In this document: piece by piece, positions 8,084 to 16,871 of the stretch | Layout of the letters: each line of letters starts with the position of its first letter | How positions within the stretch are numbered: position 1 is the first letter of the stretch | From: Parvularcula bermudensis HTCC2503 | GTDB taxonomy: Bacteria; Pseudomonadota; Alphaproteobacteria; Caulobacterales; Parvularculaceae | Direction: 5' to 3' | DNA length: 64,000 nt | Assembly (NCBI RefSeq): GCF_000152825.2 | Contig: NC_014414.1 | Location: 682,001-746,000, forward strand | Program-made: the position numbers and the translations under genes | The notes under the pieces: model-generated | The model's input: the letters and a program-made list of their open reading frames with translations, nothing else | The model's database searches: none | Told to the model about the DNA's origin: nothing

Positions 8084-9358
8084 TTAGGGCCGGGTCTGGC
8101 CATCCCCGCGAACGACATATTTGAAGGTCGTGAGCTGTTCACACCCCACAGGTCCACGGGCATGGATCCGGCCGGTGGAAATCCCGATCTCCGCCCCCAT
8201 GCCAAATTCGCCGCCATCGGCGAATTGGGTCGAGGCATTGTGAATGATGATGGCGCTGTCCACCTCGCGCAAAAACGCTTCTGCGGTGTCCTCATCCTCC
8301 GTAAGGATACTCTCCGTATGCCCCGTGGCATAGTGGGAGATATGATCGATGGCGCCACGGACGCCGTCAACCACACGCATCGAGACAATGGGAGCCAGAT
8401 ATTCCGTTGACCAATCCTCTTCCGTGGCGGGAACGATTCCGTCATGGCGTGCCTGGGCCGTCTCATCGCCCCGAACCTCGCACCCCGCATCGATCAAAGC
8501 GCCGGCAATCTCCGGCACCAATTCATCCGCCCTCGCCTTATCGATAAGGATCGTTTCCGCCGCGCCGCAAACACCCGTCCGGCGCAGTTTCGCGTTCACA
8601 ACGATGGCTTTCGCCTTTTCGAGATCCGCCCCTTTGTCGACATAGACATGGCAAATCCCCTCAAGGTGACCGATGACCGGCACCCGCGCCTCTTGAGAGA
8701 CGCGTTCGACCAGGGACCGTCCCCCGCGGGGAACGATCACATCGAGATTCCCCTCAAGGCCGGACAACAAATGCCCAACCGCGGCACGATCGGTCGTCGG
8801 CACCATGAAGACCGCCCCCTCGGGAAGGCCTGCTTCTTTCAGGCCCGCGCGCACGCACTCAACAAGCCGGCGGGAGGTGTGAAAACTATCCGAGCCCGGA
8901 CGCAACATCACCGCATTGCCCGATTTGAGGCACAGAACGCTGGCATCCACGGTGACGTTCGGTCGGCTCTCGTAAATGACGCCGATCACGCCAAGGGGCA
9001 CCCGTATGCGGGACATTTTGAGGCCATTGGGCCGCTCCCACTCGGCGAGCACATCGCCCACCGGATCGTCGAGAGCCGCGACATCGCGCACCCCCTGGAT
9101 AATTCCCCCAAGGCGCTCATCATCGAGACGCAGGCGATCGACCATCGGCGCGTCGAGGCCGTTATCTTCAGCCGCGTCGAGATCTTTTTTGTTTTCTGAA
9201 AGGATGTCGTCCTTGGCGGCCTCGAGGTGACGCGCAATCGCTTCCAGCGCTTCGACTCGTTTCTCGGCCGAGAGGGTTCCCATGGTTCGACTGGCAGCGC
9301 GGGCAGCCTTAGCGCCCTCGAGCATCACCTGGGGAAGATCATTGATCGTTTCTGTCAT
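8084..9358 (-). CDS. proA: Gamma-glutamyl phosphate reductase ProA
   Basis: 424 residues. Reduces glutamyl-5-phosphate with NADPH to glutamate semialdehyde, second step of proline synthesis. Aldehyde-dehydrogenase fold with PLGVIGVIYESRPNVT (121-136), LKSGNAVMLRPGS, IVPRGG and the catalytic Cys264 in RRTGVCGAAETIL; C-terminal HARGPVGCEQLTT. It overlaps the 3' end of proB by 20 bases, so the pair is one translationally coupled operon, proB first. Confidence 0.97.
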   Translation of the reverse strand: MTETINDLPQVMLEGAKAARAASRTMGTLSAEKRVEALEAIARHLEAAKDDILSENKKDLDAAEDNGLDAPMVDRLRLDDERLGGIIQGVRDVAALDDPVGDVLAEWERPNGLKMSRIRVPLGVIGVIYESRPNVTVDASVLCLKSGNAVMLRPGSDSFHTSRRLVECVRAGLKEAGLPEGAVFMVPTTDRAAVGHLLSGLEGNLDVIVPRGGRSLVERVSQEARVPVIGHLEGICHVYVDKGADLEKAKAIVVNAKLRRTGVCGAAETILIDKARADELVPEIAGALIDAGCEVRGDETAQARHDGIVPATEEDWSTEYLAPIVSMRVVDGVRGAIDHISHYATGHTESILTEDEDTAEAFLREVDSAIIIHNASTQFADGGEFGMGAEIGISTGRIHARGPVGCEQLTTFKYVVRGDGQTRP

Positions 9359-10427
9359 GGTCGTGCTCCGTTAAAATGAGGTCGTCACGGCGAAGGACGA
9401 TCGTCGACCCCTCGGCGGACCCGATGCTCGCCGAATCGCACGCCGCAAGGCCGAAACCGACGACCTGGTTGTCGTGACGAATGTCGATCACGTCCCCCTT
9501 CAAAAAGGGCTCGGCAACCTGAACGACACCGCAAGCCAGTAAGCTTGCTTCTGCTTTCAAGGCCTTGAGCGCCCCCGCATCGATATCCATCGAGCCGGAA
9601 CGCTCATGCACCCCTGAGAGCCAGCGGCGCCGAGCGGATATTTTGTCCCCCGCCTCGAAAATAGTACAACGCGCTTCCCCCGTGACGAGATCCCTCAAAG
9701 GATGGGGGCGGCGCCCCGACGCGATGATCGTGGTCACGCCCCAATCGATGGCGATCCGCGCGGCAGCCAGTTTCGAGCGCATGCCCCCGGTCCCAACGCC
9801 GCCGGACTTTGTATCCTCCGCGGCCTCGAAATATCGGCTCGCCTCGCCATAGGGCACATAGGAAACGTGCTTGGCATCAGGGTCCTTGCTGGGATTGGAG
9901 GTGTAGAGCCCGTCGACATCGGACAGGATGATCAACAGATCCGCGCCAATCAGCCCTGCGGTCTTCGCGGCCAGGCGATCATTGTCGCCATAGCGGAAGT
10001 CCCGCGTGGTCACCGCATCATTCTCATTGACGATGGGGATCACGCCATTATCGAACAGCGCCCTCAGCGCCGCCCGGGCGTTCAAATAGCGGCTTCGGTC
10101 ATCCGTCACGTCGGGGGTGAGCAAAACCTGGGCAGCCACTTTGTTATAGGCATCGAAAGCGGACTGCCACATCGTGATCAAGGTCGCCTGCCCGATAGCC
10201 GACAGGGCATGGCGATCTTCGGTCTGCTTGGGATCGAGGGTCGGCACCCGCTCGTTCCCCACGGCGACCGCCCCGGAGGAGACGAGGACGGCATGCCAGG
10301 GACGTTCTTTAATATCCCCGGCGAGGCCCCCCATGGTGAAGTGATCGGTATCGGTGATCAGCGCTGAGCCGACTTTAACGACGGCGAGCTTGGCACTCTC
10401 GATCAAGTCTGGTGCCGTTACGGTCAT
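9339..10427 (-). CDS. proB: Glutamate 5-kinase ProB
   Basis: 362 residues. Phosphorylates glutamate, the committed and usually proline-inhibited step of proline synthesis. Amino-acid-kinase domain: VKVGSALIT (18-26), VSSGAVAVG, QTEDRHALSAIGQ, IVNENDAVTT, DNDRLAAKTAGLI and GTGGMRSKLAAA. C-terminal PUA domain from about residue 270 (KISARRRWLSG...). ProA overlaps its end. The upstream 172-base gap to the divergent SDR must hold the promoters for both directions; no convincing consensus was seen. Confidence 0.97.
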   Translation of the reverse strand: MTVTAPDLIESAKLAVVKVGSALITDTDHFTMGGLAGDIKERPWHAVLVSSGAVAVGNERVPTLDPKQTEDRHALSAIGQATLITMWQSAFDAYNKVAAQVLLTPDVTDDRSRYLNARAALRALFDNGVIPIVNENDAVTTRDFRYGDNDRLAAKTAGLIGADLLIILSDVDGLYTSNPSKDPDAKHVSYVPYGEASRYFEAAEDTKSGGVGTGGMRSKLAAARIAIDWGVTTIIASGRRPHPLRDLVTGEARCTIFEAGDKISARRRWLSGVHERSGSMDIDAGALKALKAEASLLACGVVQVAEPFLKGDVIDIRHDNQVVGFGLAACDSASIGSAEGSTIVLRRDDLILTEHDHDRNDQ

Positions 10428-10599
10428 GGACTGGCCTTTTCGGTGACGCGAGCTTGACGTTATTCTCCACTATGTTGGGCCTTTTGCGGTCAGTCAAAGG
10501 GGCGAACCATGGATCGCGGGAATAGCGCCCCGCTTTCCTCCTGGCCAGACCAGAACATATCGTCTCGGCCAGAGGCGCAAAAACCGAGGAAAGGATCAC

Positions 10600-11277
10600 A
10601 TGCCGCACGTACTTATTACGGGAGCCAATCGAGGAATAGGGTTGGCCCTCGCCGCATTCTACACAAAGCAAGGATGGACCGTCACCGGGACCGCCCGGCA
10701 ACCGGAACAGGCCACTGCCCTCAAGGAATTGGCAGGGGCGGTCCATCAGCTGGACGTGCGGGACCGGGAGGCGATTTCCCGCCTGGCGACGCAGATCGAG
10801 GCGCCCATCGACATCCTGATTTCAAATGCCGGAGTCAGCGGCCCGGCGCGAGAGAGACAGGTCTTCGGCGCCCTCGACTATGAGGGCTGGATGGACACCT
10901 TGCTGGTCAACACAATTGGCAGCGTGGCGGTGTGCGAGGCCTTCACCCCCCATGTCGCCGCAAGTAACCTTAAGAAGATGGCGGTCATCACCTCCCGCAT
11001 GGGATCGATCGACGACACCTCCTGCGATGTCATCGCCTATCGGACCTCAAAGACCGCTCTCAATATGGCGATGGTCGCTGCCTCAAAGCCCCTCAAGGAG
11101 CGGGGCATCGCCGTCGGCGTGCTTCATCCGGGCTGGGTCGACACCCGCATGGGGGGCGGCAATGCACCCCTGTCGACCGAAAAAAGCGCCCAGGGCCTCG
11201 CCGAGCAGATCGACGGCTTGGCGCCGACGGAGAAAGCCCCGTTTCTCGCCTATGACGGTCGGGTACTCCCTTGGTGA
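10600..11277 (+). CDS. SDR oxidoreductase, C-factor-like
   Basis: 225 residues. N-terminal VLITGANRGIGLALAAFYTK is the SDR nucleotide loop; DILISNAGVSG, VITSRMGSI and the active-site YRTSKTALNM follow in order. The VLHPGWVDTRMGG motif is typical of the CsgA/C-factor-like and human carbonyl-reductase-like SDR subgroup. Substrate unknown. GAAAGGA precedes the start by 6 bases. Its stop overlaps the next start (GTGA), so it is coupled to the GFA-fold protein. Confidence 0.85.
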   Translation: MPHVLITGANRGIGLALAAFYTKQGWTVTGTARQPEQATALKELAGAVHQLDVRDREAISRLATQIEAPIDILISNAGVSGPARERQVFGALDYEGWMDTLLVNTIGSVAVCEAFTPHVAASNLKKMAVITSRMGSIDDTSCDVIAYRTSKTALNMAMVAASKPLKERGIAVGVLHPGWVDTRMGGGNAPLSTEKSAQGLAEQIDGLAPTEKAPFLAYDGRVLPW

Positions 11278-11588
11278 GCGGGACGGACGTGACCGGACAT
11301 TGCCTGTGCGGAGATGTGCAGTTTCGGATCGAGGGGCCGGTGGCCCCCGCCTCCCCGATCTCTGCCGAGGATGCCCTCAGATGGGGCGGTCGCCATATGA
11401 CCCATGTGCGTCAGGACAAATTGATCCTGCAAAATGGGGAGCTGAGCCTCTCCTGGTATGGCCGGGAGGGCGTGGAGTATGGCTTCTGCGTGATTTGCGG
11501 CACCTCCCTTTTCACCCGGCCGGAGGAGGAGAGCGCGATGGTGGTGGCCGTCAATCACGGAACGCTGGTGGATCAGGATGAGGGATAG
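11274..11588 (+). CDS. GFA/CENP-V-fold protein lacking the catalytic zinc site
   Basis: 104 residues from GTG 11274, which overlaps the preceding stop as GTGA; a TTG at 11271 is the alternative. The GFA (glutathione-dependent formaldehyde-activating) fold is shown by HCLCGDVQFRIEG at the N-terminus and FCVICGTSLFTR near the C-terminus, whose four Cys form the structural zinc site. The three cysteines that bind the second, active-site zinc (HCHCxxCRR in typical members) are absent: that stretch reads ASPISAEDALRW. It is therefore probably not an active formaldehyde-glutathione ligase. Coupled to the SDR gene. Confidence 0.75.
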   Translation: MSGTDVTGHCLCGDVQFRIEGPVAPASPISAEDALRWGGRHMTHVRQDKLILQNGELSLSWYGREGVEYGFCVICGTSLFTRPEEESAMVVAVNHGTLVDQDEG

Positions 11589-11596
11589 ACGCGCCC

Positions 11597-12700
11597 TTAG
11601 GTGAGGCGCTGGGTATTGCTGTCCTGAATCTCTCGGCGTTGGCCGGTTTGATCGAGGGTCGTATCGGTGGCGTTATAGAAATCGACCGTCACGATCGACC
11701 CGGCCTCGGAGGTCGCGACGTTCAAATTGCCGTCGATTTGACCGATCAGCGCCTTGCAGATTCGCGACCCCAGACTGGTGCCGTTCGGCCAATCCGCCGC
11801 CCCCATGCCGACGCCGTCATCCGCTACGGTCAGCCGCACCTGATCGCCGCCGAGTTCCTTGAGGCGCACCTCCACCACCCCTTCACTGCGGTCGGGAAAA
11901 GCGTGTTGCAGCGCGTTGGTGATTAACTCGGACACGATCAGGCCCAATTGCGCGGCGCGCTCCGTCTCGATGTAAATGGGGTCGACATCGACATTCATCC
12001 GAATCGTCCGTCGCATATCGAGGGAGGCAATGAGGGTTGCCACCCGGCTGACATAGGCGCCGCCGGACACAATATCGAAGCGCAGCGAGTCATCCTTGAG
12101 CCCGCCTTTAACGAAGAACTCGTCATAAAGAAGCCCCAAGGCCTCAACCCGCTTGGCGAGGATTTCGAACGCCCCGTCGGGACTTTCCTGAGACCGCAAC
12201 CGAATCATCGACGAAATCAACTGCAAATGATTGCGTACGCGATGTTGCGTCTCCGAAATGACCGTTTTCAGTTCTTCGACTTGTTTATTCTCGGCGGTGA
12301 TTTCGGTTTGAATCCCGACAAAGGCGTAGAGGTCGTTATTGCTGTCATAAATCGGCGAGACGGAGAGGCGATTGGTAAATGCTGAGCCGTCAAAGCGATA
12401 ATTGGTGATATCGACCTGCACCGGCTCCCGTTTGTCGATGGCCGCGCGGAGGCGTTTCGTTGCCTCCTCTTCGGCGCCGTCCCGCTGCAAAAAGCGGCAA
12501 TTCCGACCGAGAACATAACTGAGGGAATAGCCCGTCATCACCTCGAACGCCCGATTGACGTAAATGATCGGATTGTCTGCCCGATGGGGGTCGGTGAGCA
12601 CCAAGGACATGGGCGCCTGCGCCACCGCATAGCGAGAGGCGCGCCCCGGAACCTTCCCAAGGACATCCGTTATCCCCCCGACACCATTCGGCTTGTTCAT
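11597..12700 (-). CDS. LOV-domain histidine kinase, HisKA_2 type (blue-light sensor)
   Basis: 367 residues from ATG 12700 (MNKPNGVGG); an in-frame ATG at 12736 would add twelve residues before the sensor. Residues 25-130 are a LOV-type PAS domain: the flavin-adduct motif GRNCRFLQ has Cys68, with IIYVNRAFEVMTGYS before it and GIQTEIT at its end. The kinase part has the HisKA_2 box ETQHRVRNHLQLISSMIRLR and an ATPase domain with ELITNALQHAF and DDGVGMG. No transmembrane span, so cytoplasmic. By family it should autophosphorylate in response to blue light; no response regulator is adjacent. Confidence 0.9.
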   Translation of the reverse strand: MNKPNGVGGITDVLGKVPGRASRYAVAQAPMSLVLTDPHRADNPIIYVNRAFEVMTGYSLSYVLGRNCRFLQRDGAEEEATKRLRAAIDKREPVQVDITNYRFDGSAFTNRLSVSPIYDSNNDLYAFVGIQTEITAENKQVEELKTVISETQHRVRNHLQLISSMIRLRSQESPDGAFEILAKRVEALGLLYDEFFVKGGLKDDSLRFDIVSGGAYVSRVATLIASLDMRRTIRMNVDVDPIYIETERAAQLGLIVSELITNALQHAFPDRSEGVVEVRLKELGGDQVRLTVADDGVGMGAADWPNGTSLGSRICKALIGQIDGNLNVATSEAGSIVTVDFYNATDTTLDQTGQRREIQDSNTQRLT

Positions 12701-12913
12701 GCTCGCTGCCTCTGTCCAGGGATCCGCATGGATCACCGCGCCCCCATGGACACCTTTGTCCTACGCGTCCAACTGTGGCTACATTATTCGACAAGGCCAA
12801 GTTGTCGACGGCAGATCAACACCGACGACCTTCTACGCTAAAGGGTAGTTCATCATTTTGACCATGCAGCCCCGTTGGCCCTCCTTCATCTCTTTCAATC
12901 CAGATGATCATTT

Positions 12914-13522
12914 ATGAGCACATTGCCCGTCGGCCCGGAAATAGAGCAGCTTCTGACGATCATTTCACGTCTGCCGGGTTTTGGTCCCCGCTCCGCCCGG
13001 CGTATCGCCCTTCACCTTTTGCGTCGGCGTGAGGGGGTGATGGTGCCCTTGGCCGAGGCCCTGGCCACCGCCGCCGCCACTGTCGCCCCGTGCGAGATTT
13101 GCGGGAATTGGGACAGTCAATCGCCCTGCCGCCTCTGCGAGGACGAAGAGCGGGACGGCAGCGTACTCTGCGTGGTCGAAGATGTCGGGGATGTCTGGGC
13201 CCTGGAGCGATCCGGCGCCTTCAAAGGTCGCTACCACATTCTCGGCGGCTTGATTTCGCCCCTCGATGGCATCGGACCCGACGACCTCAATTTCGGTCCC
13301 CTCTCCCAACGGGCGAGCGCCGGCACCGTGAGGGAAGTGATTTTGGCGCTGTCGGCCACGGTCGATGGCCAGACGACGGCAGGCTACGTTGCCGATCGCC
13401 TTGAAGGCCTGGGCCTGACGGTGACCCGACTGAGCCATGGGGTGCCGATCGGCGGGGAGCTTGGCCATCTCGACGAGGGGACCCTCGCCGCCGCGCTGCA
13501 AAGCCGGCGGGATTTCTCCTAA
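12914..13522 (+). CDS. recR: Recombination protein RecR
   Basis: 202 residues. Works with RecF and RecO in loading RecA at gaps. Order of domains: helix-hairpin-helix (LPGFGPRSARRIALHLL, 17-33), C4 zinc finger complete (CEICGNWDSQSPCRLC, near 57-72), Toprim (VLCVVEDVGDVWALERSG) and GRYHILGGLISPLDGIGP. In many bacteria recR ends a dnaX-ybaB-recR operon; here dnaX and ybaB are 4 kb downstream and the formaldehyde genes lie in between. Next gene begins 71 bases later on the same strand. Confidence 0.97.
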   Translation: MSTLPVGPEIEQLLTIISRLPGFGPRSARRIALHLLRRREGVMVPLAEALATAAATVAPCEICGNWDSQSPCRLCEDEERDGSVLCVVEDVGDVWALERSGAFKGRYHILGGLISPLDGIGPDDLNFGPLSQRASAGTVREVILALSATVDGQTTAGYVADRLEGLGLTVTRLSHGVPIGGELGHLDEGTLAAALQSRRDFS

Positions 13523-13593
13523 GCCCTGCCCACCGGGGTTGGCAGCGACGGGCGAGAGTCGCCATGGGGACAGCGGTATGAGAGGAGCCCCCC

Positions 13594-14700
13594 ATGAAAA
13601 CACGTGCCGCCGTCGCCTTCGAACCCAAAAAGCCGCTGGAAATCGTCGACCTCGACCTTGAGGGGCCAAAGGCGGGAGAGGTGCTGATCGAGCTCAAGGC
13701 GACGGGCATTTGCCACACTGACGCCTATACCCTCGATGGCCTCGATTCGGAGGGGCTGTTCCCCTCGATACTGGGCCATGAAGGATGCGGCATCGTCCGT
13801 GAGGTGGGGCCAGGCGTCACCACGCTCAAACCGGACGATCACGTCATTCCTCTTTACACCCCCGAATGCCGCGAATGCAAATCCTGCCTCAACCCGAAGA
13901 CCAATCTTTGCACGGCCATTCGGTCAACCCAGGGCCAGGGATTGATGCCCGACGGCACCTCGCGATTCTCCTATAAGGGCGAGCGGATCTACCATTATAT
14001 GGGGTGTTCGACCTTTTCGAATTATACCGTCATGCCGGAAATCGCCGTGGCGAAAATCCGTAAAGACGCCCCCTTCGAAACGACATGTTATGTCGGGTGC
14101 GGCGTGACCACGGGGGTTGGGGCGGTCACCAACACCGCCAAGGTTGAGCCTGGATCAACGGTCGTGGTGTTCGGCCTTGGCGGGATCGGCCTCAACGTCA
14201 TTCAAGGGGCAAAAATGGTGGGGGCCAGCCAGATTGTCGGCGTCGACCTCAACCCGGAAAAGGCCGAATGGGGACGAAAATTCGGCATGACTGATTTCGT
14301 CAATCCAAAAGATGTCGACAACCTCGTTGCGCATCTTGTCGCCCTGACCGATGGCGGCGCGGATTATAGCTTTGATTGTACCGGCAATACGGAGGTTATG
14401 CGCCAGGCCCTCGAATGCTGCCACCGGGGATGGGGCGAGAGTATTGTCATCGGCGTAGCCGAGGCCGGCAAGGAAATCTCTACCCGTCCTTTTCAGCTTG
14501 TGACGGGGCGGGTCTGGAAAGGAACGGCCTTTGGCGGGGCCCGAGGCCGGACAGACGTCCCGACCATTGTCGACTGGTATATGAGCGGACAAATTCAGAT
14601 CGACCCCATGATCACCCACCGATTTGCCCTAGATGAGATCAACAAGGCGTTCGACCTCATGCATCAGGGGCAATCCATTCGTAGTGTCGTCGTTTACTGA
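13594..14700 (+). CDS. frmA: S-(hydroxymethyl)glutathione dehydrogenase / class III alcohol dehydrogenase
   Basis: 368 residues, the standard length. Oxidises S-hydroxymethylglutathione to S-formylglutathione with NAD, the core of formaldehyde detoxification. Zinc ligands are intact: Cys and His in [12 protein letters not shown] and GHEGCGIV for the catalytic zinc, and the four Cys of [15 protein letters not shown] for the structural zinc. Rossmann loop [13 protein letters not shown] and [14 protein letters not shown] are class III signatures. It is the first of three same-strand genes with the VOC protein and S-formylglutathione hydrolase, a clear pathway operon. GAGAGGAG precedes the start. 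Confidence 0.97.
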   Translation: MKTRAAVAFEPKKPLEIVDLDLEGPKAGEVLIELKATGICHTDAYTLDGLDSEGLFPSILGHEGCGIVREVGPGVTTLKPDDHVIPLYTPECRECKSCLNPKTNLCTAIRSTQGQGLMPDGTSRFSYKGERIYHYMGCSTFSNYTVMPEIAVAKIRKDAPFETTCYVGCGVTTGVGAVTNTAKVEPGSTVVVFGLGGIGLNVIQGAKMVGASQIVGVDLNPEKAEWGRKFGMTDFVNPKDVDNLVAHLVALTDGGADYSFDCTGNTEVMRQALECCHRGWGESIVIGVAEAGKEISTRPFQLVTGRVWKGTAFGGARGRTDVPTIVDWYMSGQIQIDPMITHRFALDEINKAFDLMHQGQSIRSVVVY

Positions 14701-14723
14701 TCGATTATTCGAAAGGCGAAACC

Positions 14724-15113
14724 ATGCTGTTCACCCACGCCATCGTTGGCAGCAGCGATCTCGATCGCTCCAAAACCTTCTACGATGCCGCCCTCGGCGC
14801 GCTAGGGCTCGATCCGGTCCTCGCGGGGGACCGCGTGGTCTATGTCCGGGATAATGTCGCCTTTGGCTTTGGCCCGCCCCGCAATGGCGAGGCCCCCAAT
14901 CCAGGCAATGGGCTGACCATCAGTTTCGCCGCCCCCTCGAAGGAGGCCGTGGACGCCTTCCACGAAGCGGGACAATCAGCTGGGGGGACGGATGAAGGCG
15001 CACCGGGCCTGAGGCCAAATGCCCCCGGCCGCGCCTATGGCGCCTATTTGCGGGACCCTGACGGCAACAAGATCTGCGCCTTCGCCCAATTGGGTGATGA
15101 CGAAGAGGGGTGA
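14724..15113 (+). CDS. VOC (glyoxalase-fold) protein
   Basis: 129 residues. Vicinal-oxygen-chelate fold: MLFTHAIVGSSDLDRSKTFYD at the start and GRAYGAYLRDPDGNKICAF at the end are the paired beta-alpha-beta motifs of glyoxalase-like proteins. Probable metal ligands are His5 and a C-terminal acidic residue. It lies between class III ADH (23-base gap) and S-formylglutathione hydrolase (3-base gap), so it is co-expressed with formaldehyde oxidation; a role with glutathione adducts is a reasonable guess but not shown. Confidence 0.85.
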   Translation: MLFTHAIVGSSDLDRSKTFYDAALGALGLDPVLAGDRVVYVRDNVAFGFGPPRNGEAPNPGNGLTISFAAPSKEAVDAFHEAGQSAGGTDEGAPGLRPNAPGRAYGAYLRDPDGNKICAFAQLGDDEEG

Positions 15114-15116
15114 GGG

Positions 15117-15947
15117 ATGGAGACCGTTTCTGAGGTTCGAAGCCATGGCGGCCTTCAAGGGGTCTACCGCCACGCCTCCACCGCCACGGCGACCGAGATG
15201 ACCTTTTCGGTGTTCGTGCCCGACCATCCCAAGGGCGCCTCTCTACCGGTGGTCTGGTACCTCTCGGGGCTCACCTGCACCCACGCCAATGTCACCGAAA
15301 AAGGCGAGTTTCGTCGCGCCTGTAAGGAGCGTGGCTTGGTCTTCGTCGCCCCTGACACCAGCCCGAGGGGGCCCGGGGTCGCGGATGACGACAGCTATGA
15401 TCTCGGCCAGGGGGCTGGGTTCTATCTTAACGCCACCGAGGCGCCGTGGGCCCCGCACTTTCACATGCGACGCTACATCGAAGAGGAGCTGCCCTCGCTC
15501 ATCGCGGCGTCATTCCCTGTTGATCTCTCCCGCCAAAGTCTCATGGGCCATTCGATGGGCGGGCACGGCGCCCTAACGATTGGGCTCCGAAACGAGGACC
15601 GTTTCAAAAGCGTTTCGGCCTTTGCGCCGATTGTCGCCTCCAGCAAGGTTCCCTGGGGGGAGCGCGCCTTTACGGCCTATTTGGGCCCCGATCGCACGGC
15701 GTGGGCGCCCTATGATGCCTGTGCCCTCATCGCGGCGGGGCGTCGCCTCCCCGCGCTCCTGGTCGATCAGGGGACGGCAGACACCTTCCTCGAACGAGAA
15801 TTGCAGCCCCAGCGCCTGGAGGCCGCCTGCGCCGCAGCGGGACAGCCCCTCACCCTGCGACGGCAGGACGGATACGATCATTCCTACTACTTCATCTCCA
15901 CCTTCATGGCGGACCATCTCCATTGGCACGCCGATCACCTCGGATGA
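15117..15947 (+). CDS. fghA: S-formylglutathione hydrolase
   Basis: 276 residues. Esterase-D family serine hydrolase that releases formate and glutathione from S-formylglutathione. Alpha/beta-hydrolase features: LPVVWYLSGLTCTHAN (oxyanion region), DTSPRG, nucleophile Ser in GHSMGGHGAL (near 143-152), Asp in DQGTADTFLE and His in DGYDHSYYFI. The order ADH-VOC-hydrolase on one strand completes the glutathione-dependent formaldehyde pathway. GAGGG lies close before ATG 15117. Confidence 0.95.
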   Translation: METVSEVRSHGGLQGVYRHASTATATEMTFSVFVPDHPKGASLPVVWYLSGLTCTHANVTEKGEFRRACKERGLVFVAPDTSPRGPGVADDDSYDLGQGAGFYLNATEAPWAPHFHMRRYIEEELPSLIAASFPVDLSRQSLMGHSMGGHGALTIGLRNEDRFKSVSAFAPIVASSKVPWGERAFTAYLGPDRTAWAPYDACALIAAGRRLPALLVDQGTADTFLERELQPQRLEAACAAAGQPLTLRRQDGYDHSYYFISTFMADHLHWHADHLG

Positions 15948-15995
15948 GGTGATCCAGGCATTTCCTCCTCGCACGCATCACCCTACACTCTCGCC

Positions 15996-16223
15996 ATGGC
16001 TCAAGTGCTGGTCCGAAAACTCGAAGAAGGCGTCGTTTCATCCCTCAAACGACTGGCGGCTGAAAAAGGCGTTTCCCTTGAGCAATATCTCCGTGACGTC
16101 TTGACGGAAACGGCCGAGGCCCCATCGGCGGCGTTTGATCGTCTGGCGGCCGATTTGCGGGCTGCGACGGCGCAAACCGCCTTCGACCCCGCCATCATCG
16201 TCAGAGAAGCCCGCGAGCGATGA
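15996..16223 (+). CDS. FitA-like ribbon-helix-helix antitoxin
   Basis: 75 residues. The N-terminal MAQVLVRKLEEGVVSSLKRLA, then AEKGVSLEQYLRDVL, is the strand-helix-helix pattern of FitA/VapB-type RHH antitoxins; the C-terminal tail (FDPAIIVREARER) is the typical toxin-binding arm. The next gene, a PIN-domain protein, starts inside its stop codon (ATGA). Type II antitoxins of this kind neutralise the PIN RNase and repress their own promoter. No palindromic operator was recognised in the 48-base gap upstream. Confidence 0.8.
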   Translation: MAQVLVRKLEEGVVSSLKRLAAEKGVSLEQYLRDVLTETAEAPSAAFDRLAADLRAATAQTAFDPAIIVREARER

Positions 16224-16711
16224 GCCGCGCCGTGTTCGATGCGCCCGTGGTTGCCGCCTGGATGGTCGCAAGCCCGGTCACCCAAAACGCCCTTGCGCTC
16301 AAATCGGCCCATGCGCCCCTCGCCCCGAGCTATATCATGGTCGAGCTGGCCAATGTCCTCTGGCGCTACGACCGGGTGAGCGGCCTTCCCGGTGACAGCG
16401 CCGCGGCTATTCTCCCGCTCTTGCGCACTGAATTGGCGCTGACACCCGATGAGGCGCTCATCGACCGCGCCTTCGCCCTGGCCCGACGGATCGGCGAGCC
16501 GGTCTTTGATTGCCTCTATGTGGCCCTGGCCATGCGAGAGGGGGTGCCCCTTGTGACCCTGAACCGCCGCCTGATCGCCGCGGTCGAGGAGGCGGCCCTG
16601 GCGCCCATCATCAAGCTCCGGCTCGACGGTCGCGGTGAGGTGTCGCCGACCCAATGCGACGGGCCCAAGCCGGGGAGCCCTGGGGGGCCGGACCTTGGCT
16701 CTCGGCCGTAG
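16220..16711 (+). CDS. PIN-domain toxin, VapC/FitB family
   Basis: 163 residues, about 25 longer than most VapC because of a Gly/Pro-rich tail after residue 137. PIN acidic positions can be followed: Asp7 in VFDAPVVAAWM, Glu in YIMVELANVLW, Asp in VFDCLYVALAMREG; the fourth, usually Asp in the (T/V)xD motif before the last helix, reads LVTLNRRL with Asn. PIN RNases need these residues to hold Mg, so activity may be altered. Start overlaps the antitoxin stop. The pair sits between formaldehyde and dnaX genes, an ordinary chromosomal insertion point. Confidence 0.8.
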   Translation: MSRAVFDAPVVAAWMVASPVTQNALALKSAHAPLAPSYIMVELANVLWRYDRVSGLPGDSAAAILPLLRTELALTPDEALIDRAFALARRIGEPVFDCLYVALAMREGVPLVTLNRRLIAAVEEAALAPIIKLRLDGRGEVSPTQCDGPKPGSPGGPDLGSRP

Positions 16712-16871
16712 GTCAGGGAAAGCGCCCGAAGGACAGCCGCCCTCCCCTTCGCCCCACAGCTCGCCGTGAAATCGCCTTGTATCGGCCCGTTTCCCAGCCG
16801 CCGCCGCCGCATTGCCGCCGCGGTCGTCTGTCTGACTTCTCCTTACACATACCAACAAAGGAGAAACGCTC

